This document shows, in pieces, positions 11,416-20,997 of a stretch of 64,000 nucleotides of DNA (its first letter is position 1; each line of letters starts with the position of its first letter). The position numbers were made by a program, and so were the translations under genes. The stretch lies in NCBI GenBank assembly GCA_016716625.1, contig JADJVJ010000006.1, forward strand, positions 682,001 to 746,000. Reading direction: 5' to 3'. The notes under the pieces are model-generated. The model was not told the origin of the DNA and searched no databases. It saw only the letters and a program-made list of their open reading frames with translations. This stretch comes from Nostocoides sp. Its GTDB lineage: Bacteria > Actinomycetota > Actinomycetes > Actinomycetales > Dermatophilaceae.

Positions 11416-12110
11416 AGGAGCATGACCTCCAGCCCGGTGGCACGGAGCGCGACGATCTCCCGAGCGGGAGCGTCTGCCTCGGTGATGAGCAGCGAGATGC
11501 GCGACACGTCCGCGATCCGCGCCATCGTTACCGCGCCGATCTTCGTCGCGTCGGCCACGACGATGGTGCGCTGGCTGCGCTCGATCATGCGTTGGTTGGC
11601 GCGCGCCTCCACGGGGTCGTGCGTCGTTAGTCCGCCCGATGCCGAGATGCCGTCCACGCCCATGATGGTCATGCCGAAGTTCAGTCCGTCGAGGAAGCGC
11701 TCGGTCCACGCCCCCACCATCTCGAAACTCTCCGAGCGCAACTGGCCTCCGGTGACGATGACCCGCAGCCGGGGTCGCATCGTCAACTCCATGGCGATCG
11801 TGAGGGAGTTCGTCACGACGGTGAGACCCGACCGGTCCACGAGGTGGCGGGCAACCTCACGCGTCGTCGTGCCTCCGCTCATCGCGATGGCTTGGACGCG
11901 CAGGGGGATTGTTTCGGCACACGCCGCCCCAATCCGCTGCTTGGCGTCCCGGTGATGGCCGTCGCGGTAGCGGACGGGTCGTTCACTGGAGTGCGCGGTG
12001 TGCATGCTCGCACCTCCATGACTCCGCCGCACCAGGCCCTGGGTGTCGAGGATGACGAGGTCACGTCGGATCGTTAACCAGGGACCTTCGGCCAAGGCGA
12101 CCACCAACCT
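11412..12110 (-). pseudogene. DeoR-family sugar regulator, 5' end missing
   Basis: The C-terminal sugar-phosphate sensor domain of a DeoR regulator is intact (AMSGGTTTREVARHL; TNSLTIAMEL; VTGGQLRSESFEMVGA; MGVDGISASGGLTTHDPVEA), as is the last helix of the DNA-binding domain (TIRRDLVILDTQGLVRRSHGGA). The first part of the helix-turn-helix and the start codon are missing: upstream of about 12110 the frame no longer resembles a DeoR protein. The break coincides with the truncated 5' end of the divergent solute-binding gene, so one deletion or misjoin seems to have removed both starts and the promoter region between them. If real, the kinase and aldolase may have lost local control. Confidence 0.8.
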
Positions 12111-12137
12111 GTGTCCAGACCTGGGGTGCCTACACAC

Positions 12138-12479
12138 GAGGACGCCAATCGGGCCTACTGGTCCTTCGAGTTCATCAAGTGGCTCACCAGCGCCGAGCAA
12201 GACCTCACCTGGAATGTCGAGTTCGGCAACCTTCCGTTGCGCACGACCGAGCAGAACACACCGGAGTTCGCGGCCAAGGTCAAGGAGTTCCCGGCATACG
12301 CCGTTCTCACGAAGAACCTCGAGAACGCCAAGCAGAAGAGGCCCACGGTGCAGGGTTACGTGGGGCTCTCGAAAGCCTTCGGTGACGCCGTCTCCAAGAT
12401 TCTCCAGGGACAGCTCGAAACCAAGGCCGGGCTGGACGACGCCAAGGTCAAAGCCGACCGGGCTCTGGCCGATCAGTGA
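12138..12479 (+). pseudogene. ABC sugar-binding protein, C-terminal fragment
   Basis: Only the last 113 codons of an extracellular sugar-binding protein (SBP family 1) remain, from EDANRAYWSFEFIKWL through FGNLPLRTTEQ to the stop. The lipoprotein signal and roughly the first three quarters are missing. It directly precedes two permeases, the usual order for these transporters. The loss is at the same breakpoint that truncates the DeoR gene. Confidence 0.85.
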
Positions 12480-13381
12480 CCTCGGCGGGCTTGCGTAGGA
12501 GAGTTGCCCGGGAGGCCAAGGCCGCGGCCGTCGGGTGGGCGTTCATCGGCCCAGCGACCGTGGTCGTCGTCGGACTCGCCGCCTTCCCCGCAGCCTGGGC
12601 GTTCTACATCTCGCAGTTGAAGTGGAACGGCATCACTCCGGCCAGAGCCATCGGGTTCCGCAACTACGCCGAACTCGTGAACGACCCGGAGCTCATGTCG
12701 GCCATCTGGCACACAGCGTTCTACACGGCGCTGTTCGTTCCGACTTCCGTCATCCTCGGCTTGCTCATCGCGCTCGCGCTGAACCGCAAGATTCGCTTCA
12801 TCGGGGTCTATCGGACTGCGATCTTCGTGCCGTTCGTCGCGTCTGCTGCGGCAACCGGCATCCTGGCGAACTACATTTTTGATCCCCAGTTCGGCTTCGC
12901 CAACAACATCCTGCGATCGATCGGTCTGCCCGCGCAGAGCTTCCTCGAGGACCAGCGGCAGGCGATGATCGTCATCGCGGTCATGTCGCTGTGGGCTGGG
13001 CTCGGATTCACCGTCGTCGTGTATCTCGCCGCCCTCCAGGACATTCCCAAGGATCTCGTGGAGGCTGCCCGCGTCGACGGCGCGAACACCTGGCAGACCT
13101 TTCGCCACGTGATCCTGCCCGAACTGACCCCGGTCACCGTCTTCACGTCCATCTGGCAGTTGATCGGTGCGCTGCAGCTCTTCGACCTCGTCTATACGAC
13201 CACCCGAGGCGGCCCACTCGGTGCGACGAAGACGATCGTCTACTACCTCTGGGAGCAGGCGTTCCGCCAGTTCCGCTACGGCTACGGCTCCGCCGTGGCC
13301 TACGTCCTGTTCGCCCTCACCCTCGTGATCACCATCGTGCTGTTCGTCTATTCGCGGCACGCCAAGGTTCAGGCCTTCTAG
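12476..13381 (+). CDS. ABC sugar transporter permease, first subunit
   Basis: Inner-membrane permease of the MalF/UgpA type, 301 residues with six predicted helices. The EAA loop that contacts the ATPase reads EAARVDGANTWQTFRHVILPEL around residues 195-216. GTG at 12476 overlaps the stop of the binding-protein fragment (GTGA), so it was once translationally coupled. No ATP-binding subunit is encoded nearby, typical for systems that share an MsmK-type ATPase. Confidence 0.9.
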   Translation: MTSAGLRRRVAREAKAAAVGWAFIGPATVVVVGLAAFPAAWAFYISQLKWNGITPARAIGFRNYAELVNDPELMSAIWHTAFYTALFVPTSVILGLLIALALNRKIRFIGVYRTAIFVPFVASAAATGILANYIFDPQFGFANNILRSIGLPAQSFLEDQRQAMIVIAVMSLWAGLGFTVVVYLAALQDIPKDLVEAARVDGANTWQTFRHVILPELTPVTVFTSIWQLIGALQLFDLVYTTTRGGPLGATKTIVYYLWEQAFRQFRYGYGSAVAYVLFALTLVITIVLFVYSRHAKVQAF

Positions 13382-13392
13382 GAGAAGCTGCG

Positions 13393-14247
13393 ATGACCAC
13401 GTCGACTCCGCCACCCCCGACGAGGCGTCGGCGACGGCTGCCCTTCAGCCCGTTCCACCTTCTGCTGGCTCCGCTCGCACTGCTCTTCGTGATGCCCCTG
13501 CTCCAAATGGTGATGGCGTCCTTGAAGAGCGACGGCGAGATCCGCCGCTTCCCGCCCACATGGTTTCCCACGAGCCCAACGTTGGCCGGCTACACCGGGC
13601 TCTTCGCAGAGTCCCAGGTGCTTCGGTGGCTGCTCAACAGCGTCCTTGTCACGTCGGTCGCGATCGCGAGCCACCTCATCCTCTGCTCGCTCGCCGGATA
13701 CGGATTCGCCCGCATGCGCTTCCCGGGTCGCACCGCGAGCTTCATCCTCACCGTGGCGACCATCATGATCCCCACCCAACTCTTGATGATCCCGACGTTC
13801 ATCATGTTCAGCAAGGTCGGCATCATCGACTCTCTCCCGGCCTTGATGGTCCCATGGTTGGCCTCGGCCTTCGGCATCTTTCTCATGCGCCAGTTCTTCT
13901 TGTCTCTCCCCCGGGAGCTCGAGGAAGCCGCCCGGCTTGATGGCTGCTCACCGTTTGGCGTGTTCTGGCGAGTGGTCCTCCCGTTGGCCCGACCGGCGAT
14001 GACGACCCTGGCGATCTTTACCTTGCTCAGTTCATGGAATGACCTCATCTGGCCGCTCATTGCCATTCAGAACGAGGACCTCTACACCATCCAGCTCGGC
14101 CTGGCGAACTTCCAGGGCAGCCGCCGCACCCAGTGGCAGCTGCTCATGGCCGGAAACGTCGTGGCCACCATGCCTATGGTCGTCTTCTTCCTCGTCGCGC
14201 AGAAGCAGTTCGTGGCGACGATGACGTTCTCCGGCATGAAGGGCTGA
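13393..14247 (+). CDS. ABC sugar transporter permease, second subunit
   Basis: Inner-membrane permease of the MalG/UgpE type, 284 residues, six predicted helices, with an EAA loop ELEEAARLDGCSPFGVFWRV and the C-terminal MTFSGMKG typical of this subunit. ATG at 13393 has GGAG about 8 bases upstream; 11 bases separate it from the first permease. With that subunit it would form the transport channel. The binding protein that supplies substrate is truncated in this sequence. Confidence 0.9.
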   Translation: MTTSTPPPPTRRRRRLPFSPFHLLLAPLALLFVMPLLQMVMASLKSDGEIRRFPPTWFPTSPTLAGYTGLFAESQVLRWLLNSVLVTSVAIASHLILCSLAGYGFARMRFPGRTASFILTVATIMIPTQLLMIPTFIMFSKVGIIDSLPALMVPWLASAFGIFLMRQFFLSLPRELEEAARLDGCSPFGVFWRVVLPLARPAMTTLAIFTLLSSWNDLIWPLIAIQNEDLYTIQLGLANFQGSRRTQWQLLMAGNVVATMPMVVFFLVAQKQFVATMTFSGMKG

Positions 14248-14354
14248 ACCCCGCACCCTCAATAGGGCGCGGCGAGGGCGGACCGTATCAGACCCCGAGT
14301 GTTGGCCTCCTGGTTACCATGCGGGGATTCCGGCAACGTGGCAAAAGGGCTAGC

Positions 14355-14374
14355 CTGTGTGATCTAGGACACAG
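14355..14374. promoter_or_regulatory. Palindrome resembling a Crp/GlxR site before the four-gene operon
   Basis: CTGTGTGATCTAGGACACAG is an inverted repeat. Its inner part TGTGA-N6-ACACA differs by one base from the TGTGA-N6-TCACA consensus of actinobacterial Crp/GlxR regulators. It lies 57 bases upstream of the first gene of the unknown operon at 14432. No clear promoter boxes are visible beside it, so the role is a suggestion. Confidence 0.35.
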
Positions 14375-14431
14375 CCCCGCTCCCTCGCGTCTAGCTCCAG
14401 ACGCCCCTGTGTCTTGGCGGATCGAGGCGCT

Positions 14432-17400
14432 ATGACCGACGTCGGTACGGGCTTCCTGGAAGCCATCTCGGCCTTCTTCACCACCAAGCTGGGGAAGGCG
14501 TCCGAGACCACGTGGAAGGACGCCGGCAGTCTGGTCGACAGCCTGCACGACGGCATCCCGGACAACACCAAGCCTGCCTTCAACACCCTCAAGGCCGACA
14601 TCAAGAACGACGCGGCCCTGGTCAAGGACATCACCAAGGCGATCAAGAAGCAGACCGACCTCATCGCCAAGATGGCCAAGGAGTGCAAGGACGACATCGA
14701 CGCCGGTGACTTCACGGCGGCCGAGGCGGGGCGGATTGCGGTGCGCGTGGGCACGGCCCTTATGGCGGTCGACGAAGCGGTCAACCTCATCGCCAAAGAG
14801 CTCGTCAAGGACATGACCGAGCCCACCAAGGAGCAGACCCGGGTCAAGCTCATGGGGATCTGGAACCCCTGGGTCCAGCCTTTCAAGGACCTCGTCGACG
14901 GCGCTGGAAAGGTGCTGGACTCGGTCGGCGACCAACTCCTCGGCGTGCCCAGCGTCACCCAGGAACTTGCCGACGCCGCCAAGGACAAGACCCTCACCTT
15001 CGACCAGGACAAGTTCCGGATCGCCCTCGAGATCGTCGGCGTCGGCGAAAAGAACTTTGGCGTCCTCAAGCTCAACGACACCAAGCTCGAGGCGTTCTTC
15101 GGTTTCGGCAGAAGGCAGTTCATGAACCCCAGCGAGGCCGACAAGGCCTCCCTGGTCGAACGGGACGGTGGCTGGTGGCGGGCCGACGAACCGAACTTGG
15201 GCCTGCGGATCTACCTCACCATCAAGCCCGGCATCCAGGATGACCCGCTCCTGAAGAAGATCATGCCGGGCTCCTCGGACCCCAAGACGATCACGCCGAC
15301 CGCGATCAGTCTCGATATCACCGACGGCTTCTATCTCGGCGATGGCCGCGGGGCTGGCAACGAGAAGGCCGTCCTCCCGGTGTCCTTCTCCTCCCCCGTC
15401 GCCGAGCTCCGGGAAACCGCCCTCTCGCTCGTGCGCAACCCTGCCAAGGAGGTCACCGGGTTCGAGGTCACCACAGTCATTGCTGCAAAGTTGGGCGACG
15501 CGGTCGGACTCCAGATCGTCGGCTTCGGTGCGACGATCGCCCTCGACGGCGACCCGACCCCCCAGGCCATGTTCCCCATGGCCGTCTCGCCGCGATGGCC
15601 GGACGCGATCGGCATACGAGTGAACGCTGGCCCGGTCAAGGGCGGCGGGTACCTCGAGCGCAAGATCCGCACGTATGGCGACCCGCCCAAGGAGATTGCC
15701 GAGTTCGGCGGCATCATCCAGCTCGAGATCCTCAAGGTCGGCGTCTACGCCATCGGCATCCTCTCCCCCGATCCGTTCTCGTTCGTTCTCGTCATGGGGG
15801 TGCGTTTCCCCACGCCGATCGAGCTTTCGTTCGGCTTCACCTTCAACGGTGTCGGCGGCATCCTCGCGGTCAACCGCACGGTCAACACCACCGAGCTCAT
15901 CGCGGGCATGAAGACGCACTTCATCGACAAGGTGCTCTTCCCGGATGACCCGGTCGCCGAAGCTCCGGGCCTGCTCGACAAGGTCGCCAAGGTCTTCCCG
16001 GTGGCCGAGGGCGGCTTCGTCGTCGGCCCCATCGTCGAACTTGGCTGGGGCTCCCAAGCCAAGATCATCGAAGCCAAGCTCGGCCTGGTCCTCGCCCTGC
16101 CCGACCCCAAGATCATCATTCTCGGGGCCGTGCGGGTGCGGGCACCCTCCAAGGTCACCCCGCTCACCGACTTCCGGTGCGAGATCTATGGCGAGATCAG
16201 CGCCGACCGGCTGCTGCTCATCGCCACCTTGCGGGACTCGAAGATCGCGGGGATCACCGTCTCCGGCGACCTCGGGCTCCTCATCCAGTGGGGCGGCGGT
16301 GGGGACTTCGCGCTCTCCGTCGGCGGGTTCAACCCCCGGTACACGGAGATCCCGGCCGACCTCAAGGGTCTCGAACGCCTCACCATGGACCTCTCGCCGC
16401 CAGCCGTGGTCAAGATCATCATCAAGGCCTACTTCGCGGTGACCGCCGGTGCCGTCATGGCCGGGGTTCGCGGTGACCTGTCCGCCGACATCGGGGTGGC
16501 CAGCGCCAAGGCGTGGCTGCAACTCGACATGATCTTCCGCTGGGTGCCCCGCTTCGGGTTCGCCATCGACCTCGACCTCGGGATCGAGATCAAGGTGTTC
16601 GGGTGCAGTTTCGCCTCGATCTCCTTCAAGGGCTTCCTCGAGGGGACGACACCATGGAAGGTCGAGGGCACCGCCACCGTCGACGTCTGGTTCCTGCCGA
16701 CGTTCCACTTCGACCTCGGCCCGTTCACCTGGGGCGAGGACCCTGCGAGCATCCCTCCCAACGCCAAGCCGCTCGAACTGGTCACCCAGGCCCTCAACGA
16801 ACCCGAGGCGTGGAAGGCCCTCCTCCCCGCCGACGGCGACCAACTCGCCATCCTCGGCCGGATCGAGGGCGAGGGCTTGCTCGCACACCCGCTCGCCGCC
16901 CTTGAGGTCACCCAGTCCCGGTTGCCGCTGGAGACCCACATCGACCGCATCGGCAGCGCCGGGGTCAACGCTCACCGCGTCGCGCTCGGGCTGGCCCAGA
17001 CCTCCGCGGGGCCAGCGGCGGCCGTCTCGACCGTCACCGCACCCTTCGCTCCCGGGCAGTTCCTCAAGCTCGAGGATGACCAACTGCTCGCTCGCTCTGG
17101 CTTCGATGACTACCCCAGCGGCTGCCGGATCGCGGCCGCGACGACGCCCACCCACGGTCCGGCGGTGCCCGACGATGTGCGTTGGCACACCTGGTTCCGC
17201 GACGAGGACGCCGACTCGATACCCGGTCAGGCCTTCGACTTCGGCGACCTGGTCGCGGTGTTCGTCGAGCACGGCATCCCGGCTCGTCGTCTCGCCGAGC
17301 GGGAGAACCCGTACCTGGCACGGGTCGACAAGGTGACCCGCAAGGGCGCCGACGCCGTGACCATCCTCCCGGCTGGAACCTCCCACGTTCGCCGGGTCAC

Positions 17401-17524
17401 CGACGGCGGAGTCGTTCTCGCCGACCTGGGCATCATGCCCGCCTCCCAAGCCGCGTGGGCCGCCGACGTGGTCAACGCTGCCGGGGCAGACCAACTCGTC
17501 GCCGTGACCGTGGGGAGTATGTAA
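14432..17524 (+). CDS. Large beta-rich protein, DUF6603-like; first gene of unknown operon
   Basis: A 1030-residue protein of unknown function, resembling from memory the uncharacterised DUF6603 group. Residues 1 to about 150 are mostly charged helices rich in lysine (NTLKADIKNDAALVKDITKA). The long middle, about 180-820, is built of alternating hydrophobic/polar strands (for example GFAIDLDLGIEIKVFG and GTATVDVWFLPTFHFDLG), suggesting an extended beta structure. The last 200 residues are a separate mixed domain. There is no signal peptide and no clear membrane helix. Start chosen as ATG 14432 with GAGG upstream; TTG at 14414 is possible. Its TAA stop overlaps the next ATG (TAATG), so it is coupled to the second gene. 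Confidence 0.75.
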   Translation: MTDVGTGFLEAISAFFTTKLGKASETTWKDAGSLVDSLHDGIPDNTKPAFNTLKADIKNDAALVKDITKAIKKQTDLIAKMAKECKDDIDAGDFTAAEAGRIAVRVGTALMAVDEAVNLIAKELVKDMTEPTKEQTRVKLMGIWNPWVQPFKDLVDGAGKVLDSVGDQLLGVPSVTQELADAAKDKTLTFDQDKFRIALEIVGVGEKNFGVLKLNDTKLEAFFGFGRRQFMNPSEADKASLVERDGGWWRADEPNLGLRIYLTIKPGIQDDPLLKKIMPGSSDPKTITPTAISLDITDGFYLGDGRGAGNEKAVLPVSFSSPVAELRETALSLVRNPAKEVTGFEVTTVIAAKLGDAVGLQIVGFGATIALDGDPTPQAMFPMAVSPRWPDAIGIRVNAGPVKGGGYLERKIRTYGDPPKEIAEFGGIIQLEILKVGVYAIGILSPDPFSFVLVMGVRFPTPIELSFGFTFNGVGGILAVNRTVNTTELIAGMKTHFIDKVLFPDDPVAEAPGLLDKVAKVFPVAEGGFVVGPIVELGWGSQAKIIEAKLGLVLALPDPKIIILGAVRVRAPSKVTPLTDFRCEIYGEISADRLLLIATLRDSKIAGITVSGDLGLLIQWGGGGDFALSVGGFNPRYTEIPADLKGLERLTMDLSPPAVVKIIIKAYFAVTAGAVMAGVRGDLSADIGVASAKAWLQLDMIFRWVPRFGFAIDLDLGIEIKVFGCSFASISFKGFLEGTTPWKVEGTATVDVWFLPTFHFDLGPFTWGEDPASIPPNAKPLELVTQALNEPEAWKALLPADGDQLAILGRIEGEGLLAHPLAALEVTQSRLPLETHIDRIGSAGVNAHRVALGLAQTSAGPAAAVSTVTAPFAPGQFLKLEDDQLLARSGFDDYPSGCRIAAATTPTHGPAVPDDVRWHTWFRDEDADSIPGQAFDFGDLVAVFVEHGIPARRLAERENPYLARVDKVTRKGADAVTILPAGTSHVRRVTDGGVVLADLGIMPASQAAWAADVVNAAGADQLVAVTVGSM

Positions 17525-20500
17525 TGGCTGACTACGACGCCATCGTTGCGTTGCGCGGACCGCGCTTGTCGGATCATGCGGTGCACGTCAAGGACGCCCT
17601 CGTCCTCAGCCTCGCCGAGGAGGACGAGTACCAGGTCGGTCAGGTGCAACTGCAGACCTACGAGTTCCTGCCCTTCGCCCTCTCCGGGCTGGCCTCCGCC
17701 ATGGTCACCCCGACCACCGGACTGCGGGCGACCACCGAGGTGTCCATTCCGGTCACCGACGACGCCGGCGGTGCCGAGACGGTGCGCCGGACGGTCTCGC
17801 TCTATGGGCCGGGGGACGTCCTTGGCGTCGATCCGCTGCAGATCCTTCGGCGCTATCCGGCCCCCGGGAGCACCAACGCGGAGGAGACCTTCCACGCGCA
17901 CATGGAGTTCGATCGCCCGGAGCTGCCGTGGGCCTTCAGCGCGCAGACCCCGGCGCCGAAGATGCGGCCCTGGCTCACCCTCATCGTGCTCGAAGCGGAT
18001 GAGGCGACCTTAGAACCCTCCACTCCGGGGTTCCTGCCCGTGCTCGTCGTCGACGCGAGCAAGCTCCCCGACCTCGGCGCGGCCTGGGCGATGGCGCACG
18101 CCCAAGTCGCCGGCGGCCCGGCGTCCACCTCGGCCCGGTTGTCGACCGCGCACGCCCCCGCCAACCTCTCGCGGCTGCTCGCGGCCCGGGTCCTCACCCA
18201 GAACACCAACTACCTCGCGGTGCTCGTGCCGACGACCAACGCCGGGGTCGCGGCCGGGCTCGGTCTGCCGGCCCCGGCCTCCATCGCACCCGCATGGGCC
18301 AGCGGCGCGGGCACGGTCCGTCTGCCGATCTATGACCGGTGGGAGTTCCGCACGGCCCCCGACGGCGACTTCCCCCGGTTGGCCCGCCGGCTCGAGGGCG
18401 TCGCCGCGCCCTGGCGGATCGGCCGACGGATCATGGACACCGCTCGTCCCGGAGACCCGCTCACAGATCTTGCCCCGGACGAAGAGGTCCGCCGACACGT
18501 CATCCGGTGCGCCCTGTTCTCGCCCAACCCGGCACCTCCGGACAGCCCCGACGACAACGGCACCTGGAACGCCGCGCGCACCGAAAAACTCAAGGAGGCC
18601 ATCGAACGCGCGGCCGTTGTCGAGGGCCGCACGCCCCAGGACCCCGGGCAGCCGCCTCCCCTGCCCATCGTCGGACCGCGGGTCTATGCCCAAGGGCAGC
18701 GGGGCACCCGCACCATGCCCGTGGGTGCCGGCGTACCCCCGACGGGGGACTGGTTCGCCGACCTCAACCTGGCCCCGGTCAACAGGGTCATTGCCGGCCT
18801 CGGCACCCGCGTGGTTGTCAAGGACCAGGAGCCGCTCATGCAGTCGGCCTGGGCCCAGGTCGGCGAGATCGATGCCGCCAACCGCGCCCTGGCCATGGCG
18901 CAACTGTCGCAGGCCCTGGCGACCCGGATGCATGACCGATTGAGCCTGATCGACCCGGGGCGCTTCCTCACCGTGGTCCGCCCGGTCGCGCCACGGGTCA
19001 AGATGGCCAACGCCCAACTCACCCTGGCGCACGACATCGCCCTCAGCGCGACCCCGATGAGCGCCCTCGGTGGCGGGATGCGAGCCCTCATCCGCCCCCG
19101 CGGACGCGTCGCCAAGCTCGTGGGCGGCGAGGCACGGCATACCCTGCCCAATCTGGTGAGTCCCGGTGGGGCTCATCGGGACTTCACCCGTGACTACCGG
19201 CTCCCGGACGGGATCAAAGGCCTCTCCGACATCGCGTTGGCCTCGCTCTCCCCGGCGGCTGTGGCGCTGGCGTACCGGCAGCCGGCGGCCGAGGCCGTCC
19301 AACTGGTCACCTCCGACGCCACCATGCTGCGTACCCAGATGCCCCTCGCCACGGCGATCATGACCCCGACCGTATGGCGTGACGCGGCGGCCGACGTCAA
19401 CGTCGGATCGATCGTGGCCGGCAGGATTTCCGAACGGATCGCCACGAGCGCGCGCGGCGCGACGGATGACGTCGTCCGGGCCCGCTGGGTCGGCGGCATG
19501 GCCGCTGGCCTGGCCACGGTCAAGGACGAGCGCACCCGTGCCGACATGGCTCAACTCGCGGTCAGCCTGCACGACCGGCTGAGTTCGGTCATCCAGGTAG
19601 GTCCGATCGCACCCCCGATCGGGCGGGCGCCCATCGGCGGCCCCGGCGGACCCATTGTCGTCCAGCCCGGCCGGCCAGGCCGGGGCGGTATCGGCGGCGT
19701 CGTCCGCGGCGGTGCCCTCGGCCCGATCGAACGCATCTCCCCGCTCCGAGTGGGTGCGGCCCGCCGCTCCCCGGAGGCCCACAGGGTTGCCGAACCCGTC
19801 GTTCGGGCCCTGCGCGATGCGCGGTGGGTGCAGCCCATGGTTCGGCGGGACGGCATACGGGGAGGTGTCCTCGAGGCGGCCTGGGAGCCGCGGCGGCCAC
19901 CGGCCGGCGGCGGTCTCACCGTGAAGGACAAGGTGGCCGATCTGCTCACCCCTGCCGGGACGTCGATCGCGGCCGTCGTCACGGCGGCTGCCAAGCTCGA
20001 TGCCGTCACCTGGCGGTCAGGAGTCGCCGACATGGTTGCGGTCGCCGATGTCCGGGCACTCCCGCTGACGCAGGCTCGAGAGGTTCTGGACGTTGCCAAG
20101 GCCGACCTGCTGACCCGGCTCGATCCCCGCACAACGGTGGTCGAGGCAACCCGAGCACGGCTTTCGATCCAGCTCACCCAGGCATCGAAGTGGCTTGTCT
20201 CGGAAGTCATCCGGCCCATCATGGCGGCGCCGCGCTTCGACCGGCCGATGTACAAGGCCCTGGACGACTACAACCGCGAATGGCTCGTGCCGGGTCTGGG
20301 GACGTTGCCCAACCCGGAAATGGTCACCGTCTTGGAGGCCAACGACGCCTTCGTCGAGGGCTTCCTCGTGGGGCTCTCCGACGAGATGGCCCGAGAACTG
20401 CTCTGGCGGGAGTACCCGACGGACTGCCGGGGCACCTACTTCCACCGCTTCTGGGACGGCACCAAGGACGAACTCAGCGGCCCCATTCACCGCTTCTCCC

Positions 20501-20985
20501 GCAAACCGCTCGGCTCGCACGTTGGCCTGGGCACTCCGGGGCAGTCGGGTCGCGCGGTGGTGGTCGTCCGCGGTGAGGTGGTTCGGCGCTACCCCGACCT
20601 CACCATCATGGCGATGAAGTCGCTGCCCCGCGGGGCCGGGGGGGCCACGACCGACGACAAGGGCCGCCCCTTCCTTCCCGAGTCACCGAGTCAGGGAACG
20701 GTCGCGCGCACCATCTTCGTCGCTCCGCTGGAGCCGGACATCATGCTGGCCGGTCTCGATCTCACCGTCGACGAACTCCGCAAACCCGACTGGTGGATCG
20801 TGCTTTCCGAGCACCCCCAGGCACCGAGGTTCCGCCGCAGCGAGCCGGATCTCGCCGGCCACGAGGTGCGATTCGCCAAGACCACCGGACTGGCGCACGG
20901 GGCGGCCCTCGCAGCCGATCGGCTCGAGAACCCCAACCGCATCGCGTGGGAAGCCGCCATGTTCCTCGCCGACACGACCGATTGA
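17524..20985 (+). CDS. Unknown 1153-residue protein, second gene of the operon
   Basis: I do not recognise a function. The protein has no signal peptide or membrane helix. Visible features are an N-terminal globular region (LSDHAVHVKDALVLSLAEED; KMRPWLTLIVLEADE), a Gly/Pro-rich linker around residues 700-745 (PIGRAPIGGPGGPIVVQPGR), and a conserved-looking C-terminal part with MARELLWREYPTDCRGTYFH and RFWDGTKDEL. The spread of Trp, Tyr and charged residues in that C-terminal segment looks like a real domain. The ATG overlaps the stop of the first gene. The next gene begins 12 bases after its stop, so all are one transcript. Catalytic motifs of nucleases, proteases or ATPases are not evident. 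Confidence 0.75.
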   Translation: MADYDAIVALRGPRLSDHAVHVKDALVLSLAEEDEYQVGQVQLQTYEFLPFALSGLASAMVTPTTGLRATTEVSIPVTDDAGGAETVRRTVSLYGPGDVLGVDPLQILRRYPAPGSTNAEETFHAHMEFDRPELPWAFSAQTPAPKMRPWLTLIVLEADEATLEPSTPGFLPVLVVDASKLPDLGAAWAMAHAQVAGGPASTSARLSTAHAPANLSRLLAARVLTQNTNYLAVLVPTTNAGVAAGLGLPAPASIAPAWASGAGTVRLPIYDRWEFRTAPDGDFPRLARRLEGVAAPWRIGRRIMDTARPGDPLTDLAPDEEVRRHVIRCALFSPNPAPPDSPDDNGTWNAARTEKLKEAIERAAVVEGRTPQDPGQPPPLPIVGPRVYAQGQRGTRTMPVGAGVPPTGDWFADLNLAPVNRVIAGLGTRVVVKDQEPLMQSAWAQVGEIDAANRALAMAQLSQALATRMHDRLSLIDPGRFLTVVRPVAPRVKMANAQLTLAHDIALSATPMSALGGGMRALIRPRGRVAKLVGGEARHTLPNLVSPGGAHRDFTRDYRLPDGIKGLSDIALASLSPAAVALAYRQPAAEAVQLVTSDATMLRTQMPLATAIMTPTVWRDAAADVNVGSIVAGRISERIATSARGATDDVVRARWVGGMAAGLATVKDERTRADMAQLAVSLHDRLSSVIQVGPIAPPIGRAPIGGPGGPIVVQPGRPGRGGIGGVVRGGALGPIERISPLRVGAARRSPEAHRVAEPVVRALRDARWVQPMVRRDGIRGGVLEAAWEPRRPPAGGGLTVKDKVADLLTPAGTSIAAVVTAAAKLDAVTWRSGVADMVAVADVRALPLTQAREVLDVAKADLLTRLDPRTTVVEATRARLSIQLTQASKWLVSEVIRPIMAAPRFDRPMYKALDDYNREWLVPGLGTLPNPEMVTVLEANDAFVEGFLVGLSDEMARELLWREYPTDCRGTYFHRFWDGTKDELSGPIHRFSRKPLGSHVGLGTPGQSGRAVVVVRGEVVRRYPDLTIMAMKSLPRGAGGATTDDKGRPFLPESPSQGTVARTIFVAPLEPDIMLAGLDLTVDELRKPDWWIVLSEHPQAPRFRRSEPDLAGHEVRFAKTTGLAHGAALAADRLENPNRIAWEAAMFLADTTD

Positions 20986-20997
20986 GAGCGAGCCGAC

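Noticed and set aside
12111..12479. A complete small gene of 122 codons starting at GTG 12111
   Set aside because: From 12138 the sequence is the C-terminal end of a much longer sugar-binding protein. The first nine codons do not resemble a signal peptide.
14288..17494. Very long open frames on the strand opposite the unknown operon (for example 14288-17494 and 22642-24267)
   Set aside because: At 70% GC, antisense frames of real genes stay open because stop codons are rare. The + strand frames have natural protein composition, ribosome sites and coupled starts; the opposite ones are rich in Gly, Asp, Val and Arg with no motifs.
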